Part shown: positions 41,271-49,491 of the stretch, in pieces
Numbering within the stretch: the stretch's first letter is position 1
Layout: every line of letters starts with the position of its first letter
From: Burkholderia sp. IMCC1007
GTDB taxonomy: Bacteria; Pseudomonadota; Gammaproteobacteria; Burkholderiales; Burkholderiaceae
DNA: 64,000 nt
Assembly (NCBI RefSeq): GCF_027257875.1
Contig: NZ_JAPVQY010000002.1
Location: forward strand, 226,684 to 290,683
Direction of reading: 5' to 3'
Position numbers and translations under genes: made by a program
The notes under the pieces: model-generated
Database searches by the model: none
What the model was told of the DNA's origin: nothing
The model's input: only the letters and a program-made list of their open reading frames with translations

Positions 41271-42257
41271 ATGCGCGCGGTTCGGATCAAGACGCTCGGC
41301 CTGGCTGAAACTCATACGCTTGAGGAGCTTCCCGATCTCGAACCGGGGCATCACGAGGTCGTCATCGACGTCAAGAGCGCTGCGATCAATTATCCGGATC
41401 TGCTCGTGATTTCCGGTCAATATCAAACGCGCCCGCCATTGCCGTTCACCGCGGGGAAGGAAGCGGCGGGTGTCGTACGCATCGTCGGAGCGGGCGTCAC
41501 GCGGGTCAAACCTGGAGATCACGTGCTGATCCATGTGGAATGGGGCGCTTTCGCAACGCAGGCGCTCGCGCACGAAGATCAATGCCTGCCGCTGCCCGAC
41601 GGTATGGCGTTCACGGAGGCGGCCGTCCTCGGCCTTCCGGCGCAAACGGCATGGTTCGCACTGATGGAACGCGGCCGCTGGCCCGGCGACACCGTCCTCG
41701 TCAATGGCGCCACAGGCGCAGTCGGGTATGCCGCCGTGCAGATTGCACGAGCGATGGGCGCGACAGTCCTCGCAGGCGTGAATTCACCGGAGCGTGCGAG
41801 AACCCTGCTGAGCGACGTACCTTGCAGCATCATCGACCTGAGTGCACCCGATCTGCGCAACAGCCTTCGCACCCAGGTCCACACTGCGACTGAGAGCCGA
41901 GGCGCGGACATCGTGATCGATATGCTCGGTGGCGAAATCTTCGATGCGTCGCTGCGTGCGCTTGCATGGGATGGCCGAATCGTCACTATCGGTTTCGCCG
42001 CCGGACGAATTCCCGAAGTCAAGGCCGGCCACCTGCTCGTAAAGAACGCTACGGTCAGCGGATTGCAATGGACAGACTATCGCGATCGGCAGCCATGGAA
42101 GGTCGCACAAGCGCACACGGTCATGGCATCCATGTGGGCCAAGGGGACGCTGAGCGCCAATATCATGCAAACGATTGCGCTGAGCCACTTTTCCGAAGCC
42201 CTCCGGCTGATCGCCACGCGTCGCGCGACGGGGCGCGTCGTACTGACGATGGACTGA
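41271..42257 (+). CDS. NADPH:quinone oxidoreductase family protein (medium-chain, zinc-free)
   Basis: From the ATG at 41271, with GGAGG about 7 bp upstream, this protein has 328 residues. The GroES-like part has SAAINYPDLLVISGQYQ and LPFTAGKEAAGVVRIVGAG. The cofactor domain has VLVNGATGAVGYAAVQIARAMGA near 140-162 and ADIVIDMLGGEIFDASLRAL. The C-terminus is ATGRVVLTMD. Relatives reduce quinones or alpha,beta-unsaturated acyl groups. A perfect sigma-54 promoter precedes it, so it belongs to the regulon; its step in the pathway is unclear. Confidence 0.88.
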   Translation: MRAVRIKTLGLAETHTLEELPDLEPGHHEVVIDVKSAAINYPDLLVISGQYQTRPPLPFTAGKEAAGVVRIVGAGVTRVKPGDHVLIHVEWGAFATQALAHEDQCLPLPDGMAFTEAAVLGLPAQTAWFALMERGRWPGDTVLVNGATGAVGYAAVQIARAMGATVLAGVNSPERARTLLSDVPCSIIDLSAPDLRNSLRTQVHTATESRGADIVIDMLGGEIFDASLRALAWDGRIVTIGFAAGRIPEVKAGHLLVKNATVSGLQWTDYRDRQPWKVAQAHTVMASMWAKGTLSANIMQTIALSHFSEALRLIATRRATGRVVLTMD

Positions 42258-42383
42258 ACGCGGAGTTGAATCGGGCCGTGTTCTCTGGCGTGTCCGATGC
42301 GCGACGAGCGCGTAAGAGCTCGATTGCGCGACCTCCATGCCGGCGCTCGTTGCTCGATACGTCGACGTTCGTACGTGTATCGC

Positions 42384-42402
42384 GTGTCTGCCGCCCGGGC
42401 AC
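42384..42402. promoter_or_regulatory. TGTC-N9-RNCA element upstream of the PaaG-like gene
   Basis: GTGTCTGCCGCCCGGGCAC matches the perfect palindrome at 41086 in 14 of 19 positions and lies 63 bp upstream of the -24 box at 42466. No second copy with standard spacing is visible. Confidence 0.5.
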
Positions 42403-42465
42403 ATCCGTGTTCTGCAAAAACGCATTCCCCGGGCGCTGAGTGCCCACCACGCGAACCAGGCGGAT

Positions 42466-42480
42466 TGGCATGGCGATTGC
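42466..42480 (+). promoter_or_regulatory. Sigma-54 promoter of the PaaG-like gene
   Basis: TGGCAT-GGCGA-TTGC matches 9 of 10 consensus bases, 45 bp upstream of the ATG at 42526. Confidence 0.75.
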
Positions 42481-42525
42481 ATGCATCCGCAATCACTCGT
42501 CAAAGCAGCGTCCAGGAGACATCGC

Positions 42526-43320
42526 ATGACCCAACAGTTGGTGAACACCTCGGTCGAAGGTTCCGTACTCGTCATCCGGCTCTGTAGCCCTGCCGACCGC
42601 AATGCGTTGACGACGGAACTGCGGGAACAGCTCGGCGATGCGATCGAACGCGCGCAGAACAGTCGCGCGGTGCGCGCGGTTTATCTCACGGGCGAAGGTC
42701 CGACGTTCTGCTCCGGGGGAAATCTGAACATGTTGAAAAATGCGTCCGCACCCTGGGCCGTCCATCGGCGCTTTCGCGGTCTCAGCACATGGCTGACCCC
42801 GCTCATCACGCTCGACAAGCCGGTCGTCGTGGGCGTACGAGGCCAGGCAGTGGGAGGAGGATTCGGCCTCGCGCTGACAGGCGACCTGCTGATCGCCGGC
42901 GAGGGGGCGAAGTTCATCCCCGGATTCTTCCGTATCGGCGTGGTCCCCGACATTGGAACGATGTACCACCTTCCGCGGCTCATCGGTATGGCGGCTGCGA
43001 AGCGGCTGCTGTACAGCGGCGCGACGCTGTCCGCGCAGGACGCGCTCGAGCTGGGGCTCGTTGCACAGGTGGTGCCCGACGAGAAGGTCGATGAAGCCGG
43101 ACTCGCGGAAGCCACGCGTCTCGCGAATGGTCCCGCCGAGGTCATGGGGCTTGCCAAGAACCTGATGGCGCGCAGTTTCGAAACAAGCCTTCAGGACATG
43201 CTCGCGTTCGAAGGATTCGGGCAGATTCTGGCCATGTCCAGTCCCGAGTTTCAGGAAGGACTCGGCGCCGCCCTGGACGGCCGCCCTGCGGACTTCAGCC
43301 GAGCCGCATCGGACCAATAA
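42526..43320 (+). CDS. Enoyl-CoA isomerase/hydratase, PaaG-like
   Basis: From the ATG at 42526, with CAGGAGAC upstream, this protein has 264 residues. It has GEGPTFCSGGNLNML (oxyanion loop near 60) and VRGQAVGGGFGLALTGDLLIAGEGAKFIPGFFRIGVVPDIGTMYHLPRL in two adjacent blocks near 105-155. Both hydratase glutamates are absent (GGGFG; no PE), but the aspartate in VVPD is kept, as in PaaG-type isomerases that shift double bonds or open oxepin precursors. An isomerase role on a ring-derived enoyl-CoA is therefore more likely than hydration. A rho-independent terminator follows at 43406. Confidence 0.88.
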   Translation: MTQQLVNTSVEGSVLVIRLCSPADRNALTTELREQLGDAIERAQNSRAVRAVYLTGEGPTFCSGGNLNMLKNASAPWAVHRRFRGLSTWLTPLITLDKPVVVGVRGQAVGGGFGLALTGDLLIAGEGAKFIPGFFRIGVVPDIGTMYHLPRLIGMAAAKRLLYSGATLSAQDALELGLVAQVVPDEKVDEAGLAEATRLANGPAEVMGLAKNLMARSFETSLQDMLAFEGFGQILAMSSPEFQEGLGAALDGRPADFSRAASDQ

Positions 43321-43405
43321 GCCGCGGCAAGTACTCGCTCCCGACGCGACCATGAGGCGGCCGCTTGGCCTCACGCTTGCCGTCGACGGCGTTACCGCGA
43401 ATATC

Positions 43406-43433
43406 GCCCGCCCTCTAGGCGGGCATCTTTTTT
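43406..43433 (+). terminator. Rho-independent terminator after the PaaG-like gene
   Basis: GCCCGCC-CTCTA-GGCGGGC is followed by ATC and six T. The perfect 7-bp GC stem plus T-run on the plus strand closes the 42526-43320 transcript 86 bp after the stop codon. Confidence 0.9.
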
Positions 43434-43528
43434 ATCCGGGGTCGCAGCGCGACGCCAGCATCGCGCAGTCTCATCCCGGTATGCCAGTACATCGGCGGTC
43501 GGCACTGTGCACTGCAATGTGACCGGTG

Positions 43529-43583
43529 GTGTCTGCACGGAAATCACCTGAGCACGGCCAACCACTGTCGTCGCCGCGGACAC
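43529..43583. promoter_or_regulatory. TGTC-N9-RNCA elements upstream of the ring-hydrolase/ligase promoter
   Basis: GTGTCTGCACGGAAATCAC (43529-43547) and CTGTCGTCGCCGCGGACAC (43565-43583) are 36 bp apart (about 2 x 18). The second is an exact TGTC-N9-GACA match and ends 73 bp upstream of the -24 box at 43657. Confidence 0.55.
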
Positions 43584-43656
43584 TTGCCGGCGGTTCGACC
43601 AGATCCGGGTACCGCGTTTTCCGGACGCAATCGAGATCGCCCGCCACACCCCCGTT

Positions 43657-43671
43657 TGGCACGAAGCTTGC
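43657..43671 (+). promoter_or_regulatory. Sigma-54 promoter of the ring-hydrolase/CoA-ligase/SDR operon
   Basis: TGGCAC-GAAGC-TTGC is a perfect consensus match, 147 bp upstream of the ATG at 43819. Confidence 0.85.
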
Positions 43672-43818
43672 AGATCAGACGCCGTGACGACATTCGCGGC
43701 GCTCGCGCCAGCTGCCATCGGTTTGAGCACAAGGCCCCAATTGCGCTGTCGCGGTCCATCGCGATCGTCCGGAATTCGTCAACTTCGCGCACTGCGCATC
43801 GCTCTGAAAGGACAGTCC

Positions 43819-44598
43819 ATGCAATTCGAAGAAATCATTTATCAGGAAGACGGCCCGATCGGCACCATCACGCTCAATCGCCCGCAAGACGGCAACATGT
43901 TCACGCCGCGCATGTGCCACGAGATTCGCGATTGCATCAACGAAATCCGTCGCGAGACGCGCACGCGCGTCGTCGTGATTACCGGAGCCGGCGACAAGTT
44001 CTTTTGTACGGGAGGCCGCAAGGAGGGCATGGAGGACTCGCTGCTGTATGCAGGCGTCCTGCCAACCCTGGAAATGTACGAGAGCATCGACCGGCTGCAA
44101 AAACCGGTGATCGCATCGGTCAACGGCTACGCCGTAGGTGGCGGCAACGTGCTGCAGGTCGTGTGCGATATCACCATCGCGAAGGAAAGCGCGGTGTTCC
44201 GACAAGTCGGACCGATGGTCGGCAGTTTCGATGGCGGCTACGGCACCTGGTATCTCGAAGATCTCGTCGGCAAAAAGCGCGCGAAAGAGATGTGGTATCG
44301 CAACCCCAAGTTGACTGCACGAGAAGCGCTCGACTGGGGCCTCGTCAATCACGTGGTTCCCGACGCGGAACTCCAGGAGGCGACGCGCAAGTTGGCGCTC
44401 GAAATCGCCGACCGCGGCGCATTCGCACTCGCATCGATCAAGGCCGCATTCAACGCGCGCCACGGCGGTGTGTCCGGCCTGTCACGCATGGCGCACGATC
44501 TGCTGCTGCGCGCATACCTCGACTCCGGCGAGCACGCGGAACTGGCCGATGCATTCGCCGACCGCAGGGCGCCGGATGCAACGCGATTCGGCCATTAA
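43819..44598 (+). CDS. BadI/MenB-type crotonase: probable 2-ketocyclohexanecarboxyl-CoA hydrolase
   Basis: From the ATG at 43819 this protein has 259 residues. It departs from ordinary hydratases and follows the MenB/BadI subgroup: MQFEEIIYQEDGPIGTITLNRP, FFCTGGRKEGME, VNGYAVGGGNVLQVVCDITIA, then QVGPMVGSFDGGYGTWYLEDLVGKKRAKEMWY and ALDWGLVNHVVPDAEL. BadI hydrolytically opens the ketocyclohexane ring to pimeloyl-CoA. MenB closes a naphthoquinone ring, but no other men gene is here. The CoA ligase follows 27 bp downstream, so an alicyclic-acid ring-opening role is likely. Confidence 0.8.
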   Translation: MQFEEIIYQEDGPIGTITLNRPQDGNMFTPRMCHEIRDCINEIRRETRTRVVVITGAGDKFFCTGGRKEGMEDSLLYAGVLPTLEMYESIDRLQKPVIASVNGYAVGGGNVLQVVCDITIAKESAVFRQVGPMVGSFDGGYGTWYLEDLVGKKRAKEMWYRNPKLTAREALDWGLVNHVVPDAELQEATRKLALEIADRGAFALASIKAAFNARHGGVSGLSRMAHDLLLRAYLDSGEHAELADAFADRRAPDATRFGH

Positions 44599-44625
44599 CG
44601 CGCACGACTCCTGGAGCTCCCGACC

Positions 44626-46296
44626 ATGTCGCATCTCCTTACCTTGCATGATCCGGCAACGGCCCGAAAACACTATCTGACCGGAATCTGGCAAACCGAC
44701 ACGCTTTACTCGCTCGCGAGACGCCATGCAACCGAGCGAGGCACCGCTTTCGCCGTGAGAGACAGCACCAGGCGCCTGACCTGGAGCGCGCTCGTCGCAT
44801 GGGCGGACGCCGTCGCCGCCGATCTCCATGACAGCGGACTGTGCAGCGGCGATCGCGTGTCCGTATGGCTCCCAAACCGCGTCGAAATGACGGTCATTCA
44901 ACTGGCGTGCTCGCGCAATGGATACGTCTGCAACCCGTCGTTGCATCAGAACTATACGGTTGCCGAGATTCTGTCGATGCTCGGCCGCATCGAATGCCGG
45001 GCGTTGTTTGCCCAGCCCGGCTGGGGCGCGGATGCCGATCGGGCCGATGTATTCTCGGCCGCCAGCGCTTTGAGTCACGTCAAGCGCGTCTATGCGCTGC
45101 CTTCATTGCGTGCAGCCGATCCCGACACGCCGCCCGGAACCCACCCGTTCCCGATTCCGGGACACATGTCGCAAATTCCTCTTCCGCCGCCGAGCCAGAA
45201 TCCCGATCAAGTCGTCTACCTGGCATTCACGAGCGGCACGACCGGCGCGCCGAAAGGCGTGATGCACAGCGACAACACGCTGCTCGCAAACGGGCGCGCA
45301 TTGGTATCCGACTGGAAACAAACCAGCGACACCGTACTGCTCACTTTGAGTCCTCTGAGTCATCATGTCGGCACAGTGGCCTTCGAACAAGCGCTCGTCG
45401 CAGGCTGCGAGCTGGTCATTTACGATCCCACCGCCGCCATCGCGCCGCTCGATTGGATCGTATCCACCGAGGCCACCTACGTGATGGGTGTCCCCACGCA
45501 CGCAATCGACCTGCTGCAGGAAATCGAGCGACGCGGCGTCACCCAGCTCGGCTCCGTCAAGGTTTTCTACATGGCCGGAAGCTTGATTCCGAGCGAAACC
45601 GCCCGCAAGCTCCTCGCGCTTGGCGCAACGCCGCAGAACGTGTACGGGATGACGGAAAACGGCTCGCATCAATACACCAGCCCCACCGATTTGATGGACG
45701 TCATTACCGCGACATGCGGAAAGGCATGTAACGGATACGAGGTGCGCCTCTGGCAACCCGACAACCCCGATCTGGAGGCCGTTCCCGGCGAAGTCGGCGA
45801 AATCGGCGGCCGCGGCGGCGTGCTGATGCTTGGCTACTTCGACAATCAGTCTGCCACCGAATCGTCCTTCAACAGCAGCGGCTGGTTCATGAGCGGCGAC
45901 CTGGGGCGCTTCGATGGCGACGGCAACCTCGAAATCGTCGGGCGCAAAAAGGATCTGATCATACGCGGCGGCCACAACATTCATCCGTCGCACATCGAGG
46001 AGTTCGCTCATCGTCATCCTGCCGTCAAGAAAGCGGCGGCATTCGGTGTACCAGACGAGCGCCTCGGGGAAAAGGTGTGCCTTGCGATTATCGGCGACGG
46101 CGCGCCACCCGCCGCCGAAGAGTTGCTTGCGCATCTGGCCCGAGAAGGGCTATCGAAGTTCGACATGCCCGAGTACTTCGTCGTGCTGCCAGCGTTTCCG
46201 CTGACCGCCAGCGGCAAGATCCTGAAGCGCGAGTTGGTCCAGTGGGTACGAGACGGCCGTATCGCGCCCGCTCCTGTACGGTTTCGCGCCGCCTGA
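44626..46296 (+). CDS. AMP-forming acyl-CoA ligase, probable cyclohexanecarboxylate-CoA ligase type
   Basis: This 556-residue adenylate-forming ligase has the P-loop-like VYLAFTSGTTGAPKGVMHSD near 198-217, the VYGMTENGSHQYTSP A5 motif near 340, FMSGDLGRFDGDGNLEIVGRKKDLIIRGG (A7-A8, in parts) near 422-448, and the catalytic lysine in ASGKILKRELVQWV near 530. It activates a carboxylate through an acyl-adenylate. The co-transcribed BadI-like hydrolase suggests a cyclohexane carboxylate or a close analogue. Relatives annotated as cyclohexanecarboxylate-CoA ligase share this layout. Confidence 0.88.
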   Translation: MSHLLTLHDPATARKHYLTGIWQTDTLYSLARRHATERGTAFAVRDSTRRLTWSALVAWADAVAADLHDSGLCSGDRVSVWLPNRVEMTVIQLACSRNGYVCNPSLHQNYTVAEILSMLGRIECRALFAQPGWGADADRADVFSAASALSHVKRVYALPSLRAADPDTPPGTHPFPIPGHMSQIPLPPPSQNPDQVVYLAFTSGTTGAPKGVMHSDNTLLANGRALVSDWKQTSDTVLLTLSPLSHHVGTVAFEQALVAGCELVIYDPTAAIAPLDWIVSTEATYVMGVPTHAIDLLQEIERRGVTQLGSVKVFYMAGSLIPSETARKLLALGATPQNVYGMTENGSHQYTSPTDLMDVITATCGKACNGYEVRLWQPDNPDLEAVPGEVGEIGGRGGVLMLGYFDNQSATESSFNSSGWFMSGDLGRFDGDGNLEIVGRKKDLIIRGGHNIHPSHIEEFAHRHPAVKKAAAFGVPDERLGEKVCLAIIGDGAPPAAEELLAHLAREGLSKFDMPEYFVVLPAFPLTASGKILKRELVQWVRDGRIAPAPVRFRAA

Positions 46297-46419
46297 CATA
46301 TTTCCGATCCGCAATTCTGCATGTGTTGCGAGGGCTGAAAGTCGAACCGCGCGTCGATGGCCGCGTACGACTGTCGACTCGCTCTCCAACACCGCAATCG
46401 TTTCCCTGGAGTAGTCTTC

Positions 46420-47163
46420 ATGACCCGTGATTGCATAGTCGTAACCGGCGCGAGCCGTGGCATTGGCGCCGGCATCGCGCTAGCGCTGGCCCAGCAGGGC
46501 CTCCATGTGGCGTGTCTGTCACGTTCGGGCGCGCTGCCGCCATTTTCCGACGTCAGTCCCGACGTGTCCGCGCGCTGGCTGCCGCGCACCGCGGACGTCA
46601 TGCGTCCGGACGACCTCAAGACAGTACTGGGAGCGCTCGCCCAAGAAGGATGGCGTATCGTCGGCCTCGTCAATAACGCGGGATTGCACATCGACGCCCC
46701 GTCAGCGGAGCTTTCTCTCGATGAGTGGCATCAGGTGATGGACATGAACGCGACGTCTGTCATCGCTGCATGTCAGGCCGCCTACCCCCATCTCGTATCG
46801 GCAGGTAATGCGCTGATCGTCAATATCGGCTCCTTCTTCGACAAGCTCGGCGTCAAACGCAACCTCGCGTACTGTGCGAGCAAGGCAGCCGTCGGAGCCA
46901 TCACCCGCTGTCTGGCCGTCGAGTGGGCCAGCAAGGGAATTCGCGTCATCAACATCGCGCCCGGTTACATTCACACTGACCTGAACGCCGACATGATCGC
47001 GTCAGGTTCCCTGTCTGCGTATCTCGAAAAGCGGATTCCGCGGGGTCGTCCCGGTAGTGCTGAGGAAATCGGCACGCTTGTGGCGACGCTGTTTGCGCAT
47101 GGAACGACGTTCCTGACCGGGGAAACGATTTACGTTGACGGCGGGCAAGGAATCGCACACTGA
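46420..47163 (+). CDS. SDR oxidoreductase, candidate BadH-like hydroxyacyl-CoA dehydrogenase
   Basis: From the ATG at 46420 this protein has 247 residues. VVTGASRGIGAGIALALAQQG (NAD(P) site, 6-26), LVNNAGLHIDAPSAELS, IVNIGSFFDKLG (catalytic Ser) and YCASKAAVGAITR (Tyr/Lys near 150) are all present. It ends LTGETIYVDGGQGIAH. It is the third gene of the BadI-like/ligase operon, which makes it the best candidate for oxidising the hydroxylated ring acyl-CoA to the keto substrate of the hydrolase; this is inference from position. A gap of 123 bp separates it from the ligase. Confidence 0.9.
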   Translation: MTRDCIVVTGASRGIGAGIALALAQQGLHVACLSRSGALPPFSDVSPDVSARWLPRTADVMRPDDLKTVLGALAQEGWRIVGLVNNAGLHIDAPSAELSLDEWHQVMDMNATSVIAACQAAYPHLVSAGNALIVNIGSFFDKLGVKRNLAYCASKAAVGAITRCLAVEWASKGIRVINIAPGYIHTDLNADMIASGSLSAYLEKRIPRGRPGSAEEIGTLVATLFAHGTTFLTGETIYVDGGQGIAH

Positions 47164-47273
47164 CGGTTCAGCAGTCGCGCAAGGTCGCGGTGGCGCGGCC
47201 TTGCCGAGCGGTACACGTGTCCCGCTGACGCACGACCCTTCTCGCCATGCGAGACACCCAGGATCGTGATCTG

Positions 47274-47310
47274 TTGTCCCCAAGTACATCACTGTCGAAA
47301 TCAAAAACAC
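47274..47310. promoter_or_regulatory. Tandem TGTC-N9-RNCA elements upstream of the porin promoter
   Basis: TTGTCCCCAAGTACATCAC (47274-47292) and CTGTCGAAATCAAAAACAC (47292-47310) are 18 bp apart. They end 101 bp upstream of the -24 box at 47412. Confidence 0.5.
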
Positions 47311-47411
47311 GCTCGAACACGATGACACGGACGCACAACGCAATAGCGCGCCGCGCGCCGTCACGGCTGGCGCGCGACACATGACATCAGCCTGACACAG
47401 CGCTGTCTCAC

Positions 47412-47426
47412 TGGCACGGACGTTGC
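47412..47426 (+). promoter_or_regulatory. Sigma-54 promoter upstream of the porin gene
   Basis: TGGCAC-GGACG-TTGC is a perfect consensus match. The next plausible plus-strand gene is the porin, 431 bp downstream. The interval 47427-47857 holds only a seven-codon frame (GTG at 47508 after GGAG) and no other supportable gene. Confidence 0.8.
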
Positions 47427-47857
47427 GTTATCGATAACAGCTGCCACGTATGACCGAATCGTTCGGTGACGCCAGCAAATAAAAGAACGCATCAATTGGA
47501 GACTTCCGTGACGATCAGCCCTCCTTCGTAATCGCACGTCGACCCGCATCGACGCCTGGCGAGCATCCGCTGCCCGCACTCGATCATTCTCATCCGAACG
47601 CACCGTAACCGACAAGGCGTGCGTGACCTGCCACGCGTTGTCCTCGACCCGAAGGAGATGTTCGCAGAAGCACGTCAATTCAATTTCTCGCCATTCAGAC
47701 ATCGCGCTGCACACCCGCATTCAGCCTGCGCCTACCGATATATCGTCCGCATTCAGCGGACTTTCGAGCCCCTGCGGCCGAGTAGGCGCGACGGCCATGT
47801 CGGATAAATATCGGCTCAGCGGTGCCAATATTCATACAATACTTCGTATACCTAATT

Positions 47858-49036
47858 ATGAACAAGACTTTCACACGGAAAATTCTTTGCGCTTCCCTCG
47901 CCGGCGCATTCGCAGCAGCAGCACATGCTCAAAGCAACATCACCCTCTACGGGGTCATCGACGAAGGCATCATGTTCCAGAACAACAACGAAGGTGGTCG
48001 GAGAGTCTTTCTTGATTCACTGAGCGGCATCTTTGGCAGCCGGTGGGGGATGATCGGCAGCGAGGACCTTGGCGGCGGGATGAAAGCGATCTTCACGATC
48101 GAATCCGGCGTCAACCTGAACAACGGCGCGTTCGGCCAAGGGGGCACCGCGTTTGGCCGTCAGGCTTTCGTCGGTCTGAGCAGCGACCGTCTCGGTACCA
48201 TCACCCTCGGCCGCCAGTACGACATGATCTACTACTATCCTCTGCCGCTGACCGCAGCCAGCTTAATCGGCGGCCCTGCCGCGGTGCACCCGGGGGATAT
48301 CGACAACGGCGCGAATACGGTGCGCGTCAACAATGCCATTCGCTACATGAGTCCGAATTTCAACGGCCTGAAGTTCGGCGGTGAATATAGTGTGGGCGGC
48401 GTTGCGGGGAATCTCACCGCCAACAGCGGGTATTCATTGGGAACGTCCTATCAATATGGCCCGCTGCAGATCGGCGCCGGTTTCGAATACTTCAAGAATC
48501 CGACCGCTGCGACCGCCGGATCCGGATTCTTCACCGATAACGTGAGCGGCGCCTCCCCACTGGCTCTTTCCCTCAACAAGGGGTACAAGAGCGCGCAAGC
48601 GTATCAAACGGCCCTGGTCGCCGCCAACTACAGAATCGGCGCATTGACGCTCGCGGCATCCTACTCGAACGTTCAATACGGGCAATTGGGCGCCGGGTTT
48701 GCGAGCGGCTCCGCGCGTTTCAACAACTTCGACGTGGGCGCGCAGTATCAATTCGCGCCGACCTTTTTCGCCGGCATCGCCTACGACTATCTGAACGGCC
48801 GAGCCGTGCATACGGCGACCGGCACGACAGTGGGTGGCCAACACTACAATCAAGTCGCCATTCTGGCGGACTACCTGTTTTCCAAACGAACCGATATTTA
48901 CGGAACGGTGGGCTGGCAGCGCGCGTCCGGGACCTCGTCGGTGGGCACGCCCGCCGTTGCCGACATCGACAACCTTGGCGATTCTTCAAACAATCACCAG
49001 TTCCTGATCCGCGTATCGCTGCGGCATCGATTCTAA
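47858..49036 (+). CDS. Gram-negative porin (Burkholderia OpcP/OmpC-like trimeric type)
   Basis: From the ATG at 47858 this protein has 392 residues. The signal peptide (MNKTFTRKILCASLAGAFAAAAHAQ in two parts) is cleaved after HAQ. The mature protein starts SNITLYGVIDEGIMFQNN and shows the Gram_neg_porin blocks GSRWGMIGSEDLGGGMKAIF, AFGRQAFVGLSSDRLGTITLGRQYD and the terminal LRHRF with the outer-membrane phenylalanine. It would form a trimeric channel for small anions. An alternative GTG at 47822 adds 12 residues. No good ribosome site is visible. The sigma-54 promoter far upstream suggests induction with the pathway. Confidence 0.92.
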   Translation: MNKTFTRKILCASLAGAFAAAAHAQSNITLYGVIDEGIMFQNNNEGGRRVFLDSLSGIFGSRWGMIGSEDLGGGMKAIFTIESGVNLNNGAFGQGGTAFGRQAFVGLSSDRLGTITLGRQYDMIYYYPLPLTAASLIGGPAAVHPGDIDNGANTVRVNNAIRYMSPNFNGLKFGGEYSVGGVAGNLTANSGYSLGTSYQYGPLQIGAGFEYFKNPTAATAGSGFFTDNVSGASPLALSLNKGYKSAQAYQTALVAANYRIGALTLAASYSNVQYGQLGAGFASGSARFNNFDVGAQYQFAPTFFAGIAYDYLNGRAVHTATGTTVGGQHYNQVAILADYLFSKRTDIYGTVGWQRASGTSSVGTPAVADIDNLGDSSNNHQFLIRVSLRHRF

Positions 49037-49050
49037 TTACGCGCCGGATT

Positions 49051-49093
49051 ACACGCGGCCGCCTCGAGACGAGGCGGCCGCGTGTGACTTTTC
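49051..49093 (+). terminator. Strong hairpin terminator after the porin gene
   Basis: A perfect 16-bp stem (49051-49066 with 49070-49085, sequence ACACGCGGCCGCCTCG and its complement) has a 3-base loop. GACTTTTC follows. It begins 15 bp after the porin stop. Confidence 0.85.
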
Positions 49094-49401
49094 GAATATT
49101 CCCGCTTGTCGTCGCTTCCGTCAACGGAAGATTATTTTCCATTCGAGACTGGCCGACTGCCGCTACCCGTTCAGCTTTGCACGACTGCCAGCGACCCTCC
49201 TCCGAAGCGTTCCGACGTCCGAATCCCCCGCAAGCAGCGCTTTCTCTCTCTATGGCACCAAACTCCCAAAAATGTCCTTACCGAAATCAATCTCAATTTT
49301 TCGTGTACTCATCGACGACACAAATAAATTCCATCCACAAGCCTTCATCATCGAATAACAAATAAATGTTTTTGAAATAAAAACTACATTCCATTTTTTT
49401 C

Positions 49402-49428
49402 TTGACTACATCGTCACCCCTATATAAC
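49402..49428 (+). promoter_or_regulatory. Possible sigma-70-type promoter of the GH3 gene
   Basis: TTGACT (49402-49407) and TATAAC (49423-49428) are separated by 15 bp within an AT-rich stretch unlike the rest of the window. The AACGT-CGCAA-ACGTT repeat just downstream (49427-49441) could be an operator. No sigma-54 promoter is seen here. The 49094-49491 interval holds no gene. Confidence 0.4.
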
Positions 49429-49491
49429 GTCGCAAACGTTACAACCGCAACATAAATATCGATTTAAAAAAATCCATTGGGAGACATTTCC

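Noticed and set aside
43392-43730. 112-residue minus-strand frame with an ASCQTGVWR segment resembling PilV/shufflon tips
   Set aside because: The segment is the complement of a perfect sigma-54 promoter (43657-43671), and the frame runs through the rho-independent terminator at 43406. The likeness is best explained as chance.
47361-47720. Minus-strand frame containing CFCEHLLRVEDNAWQVTHALSVTV, reminiscent of small dioxygenase-beta/SnoaL-like proteins
   Set aside because: Only one short segment looks protein-like, codon use is not typical of the window, and the frame covers the sigma-54 promoter at 47412. It could be a gene remnant but I cannot support it.
47832-47855. loxP-like half-site (ACTTCGTATA) just before the porin start
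   Set aside because: Only one arm is present, with no inverted partner or recombinase nearby; chance in an AT-rich leader.
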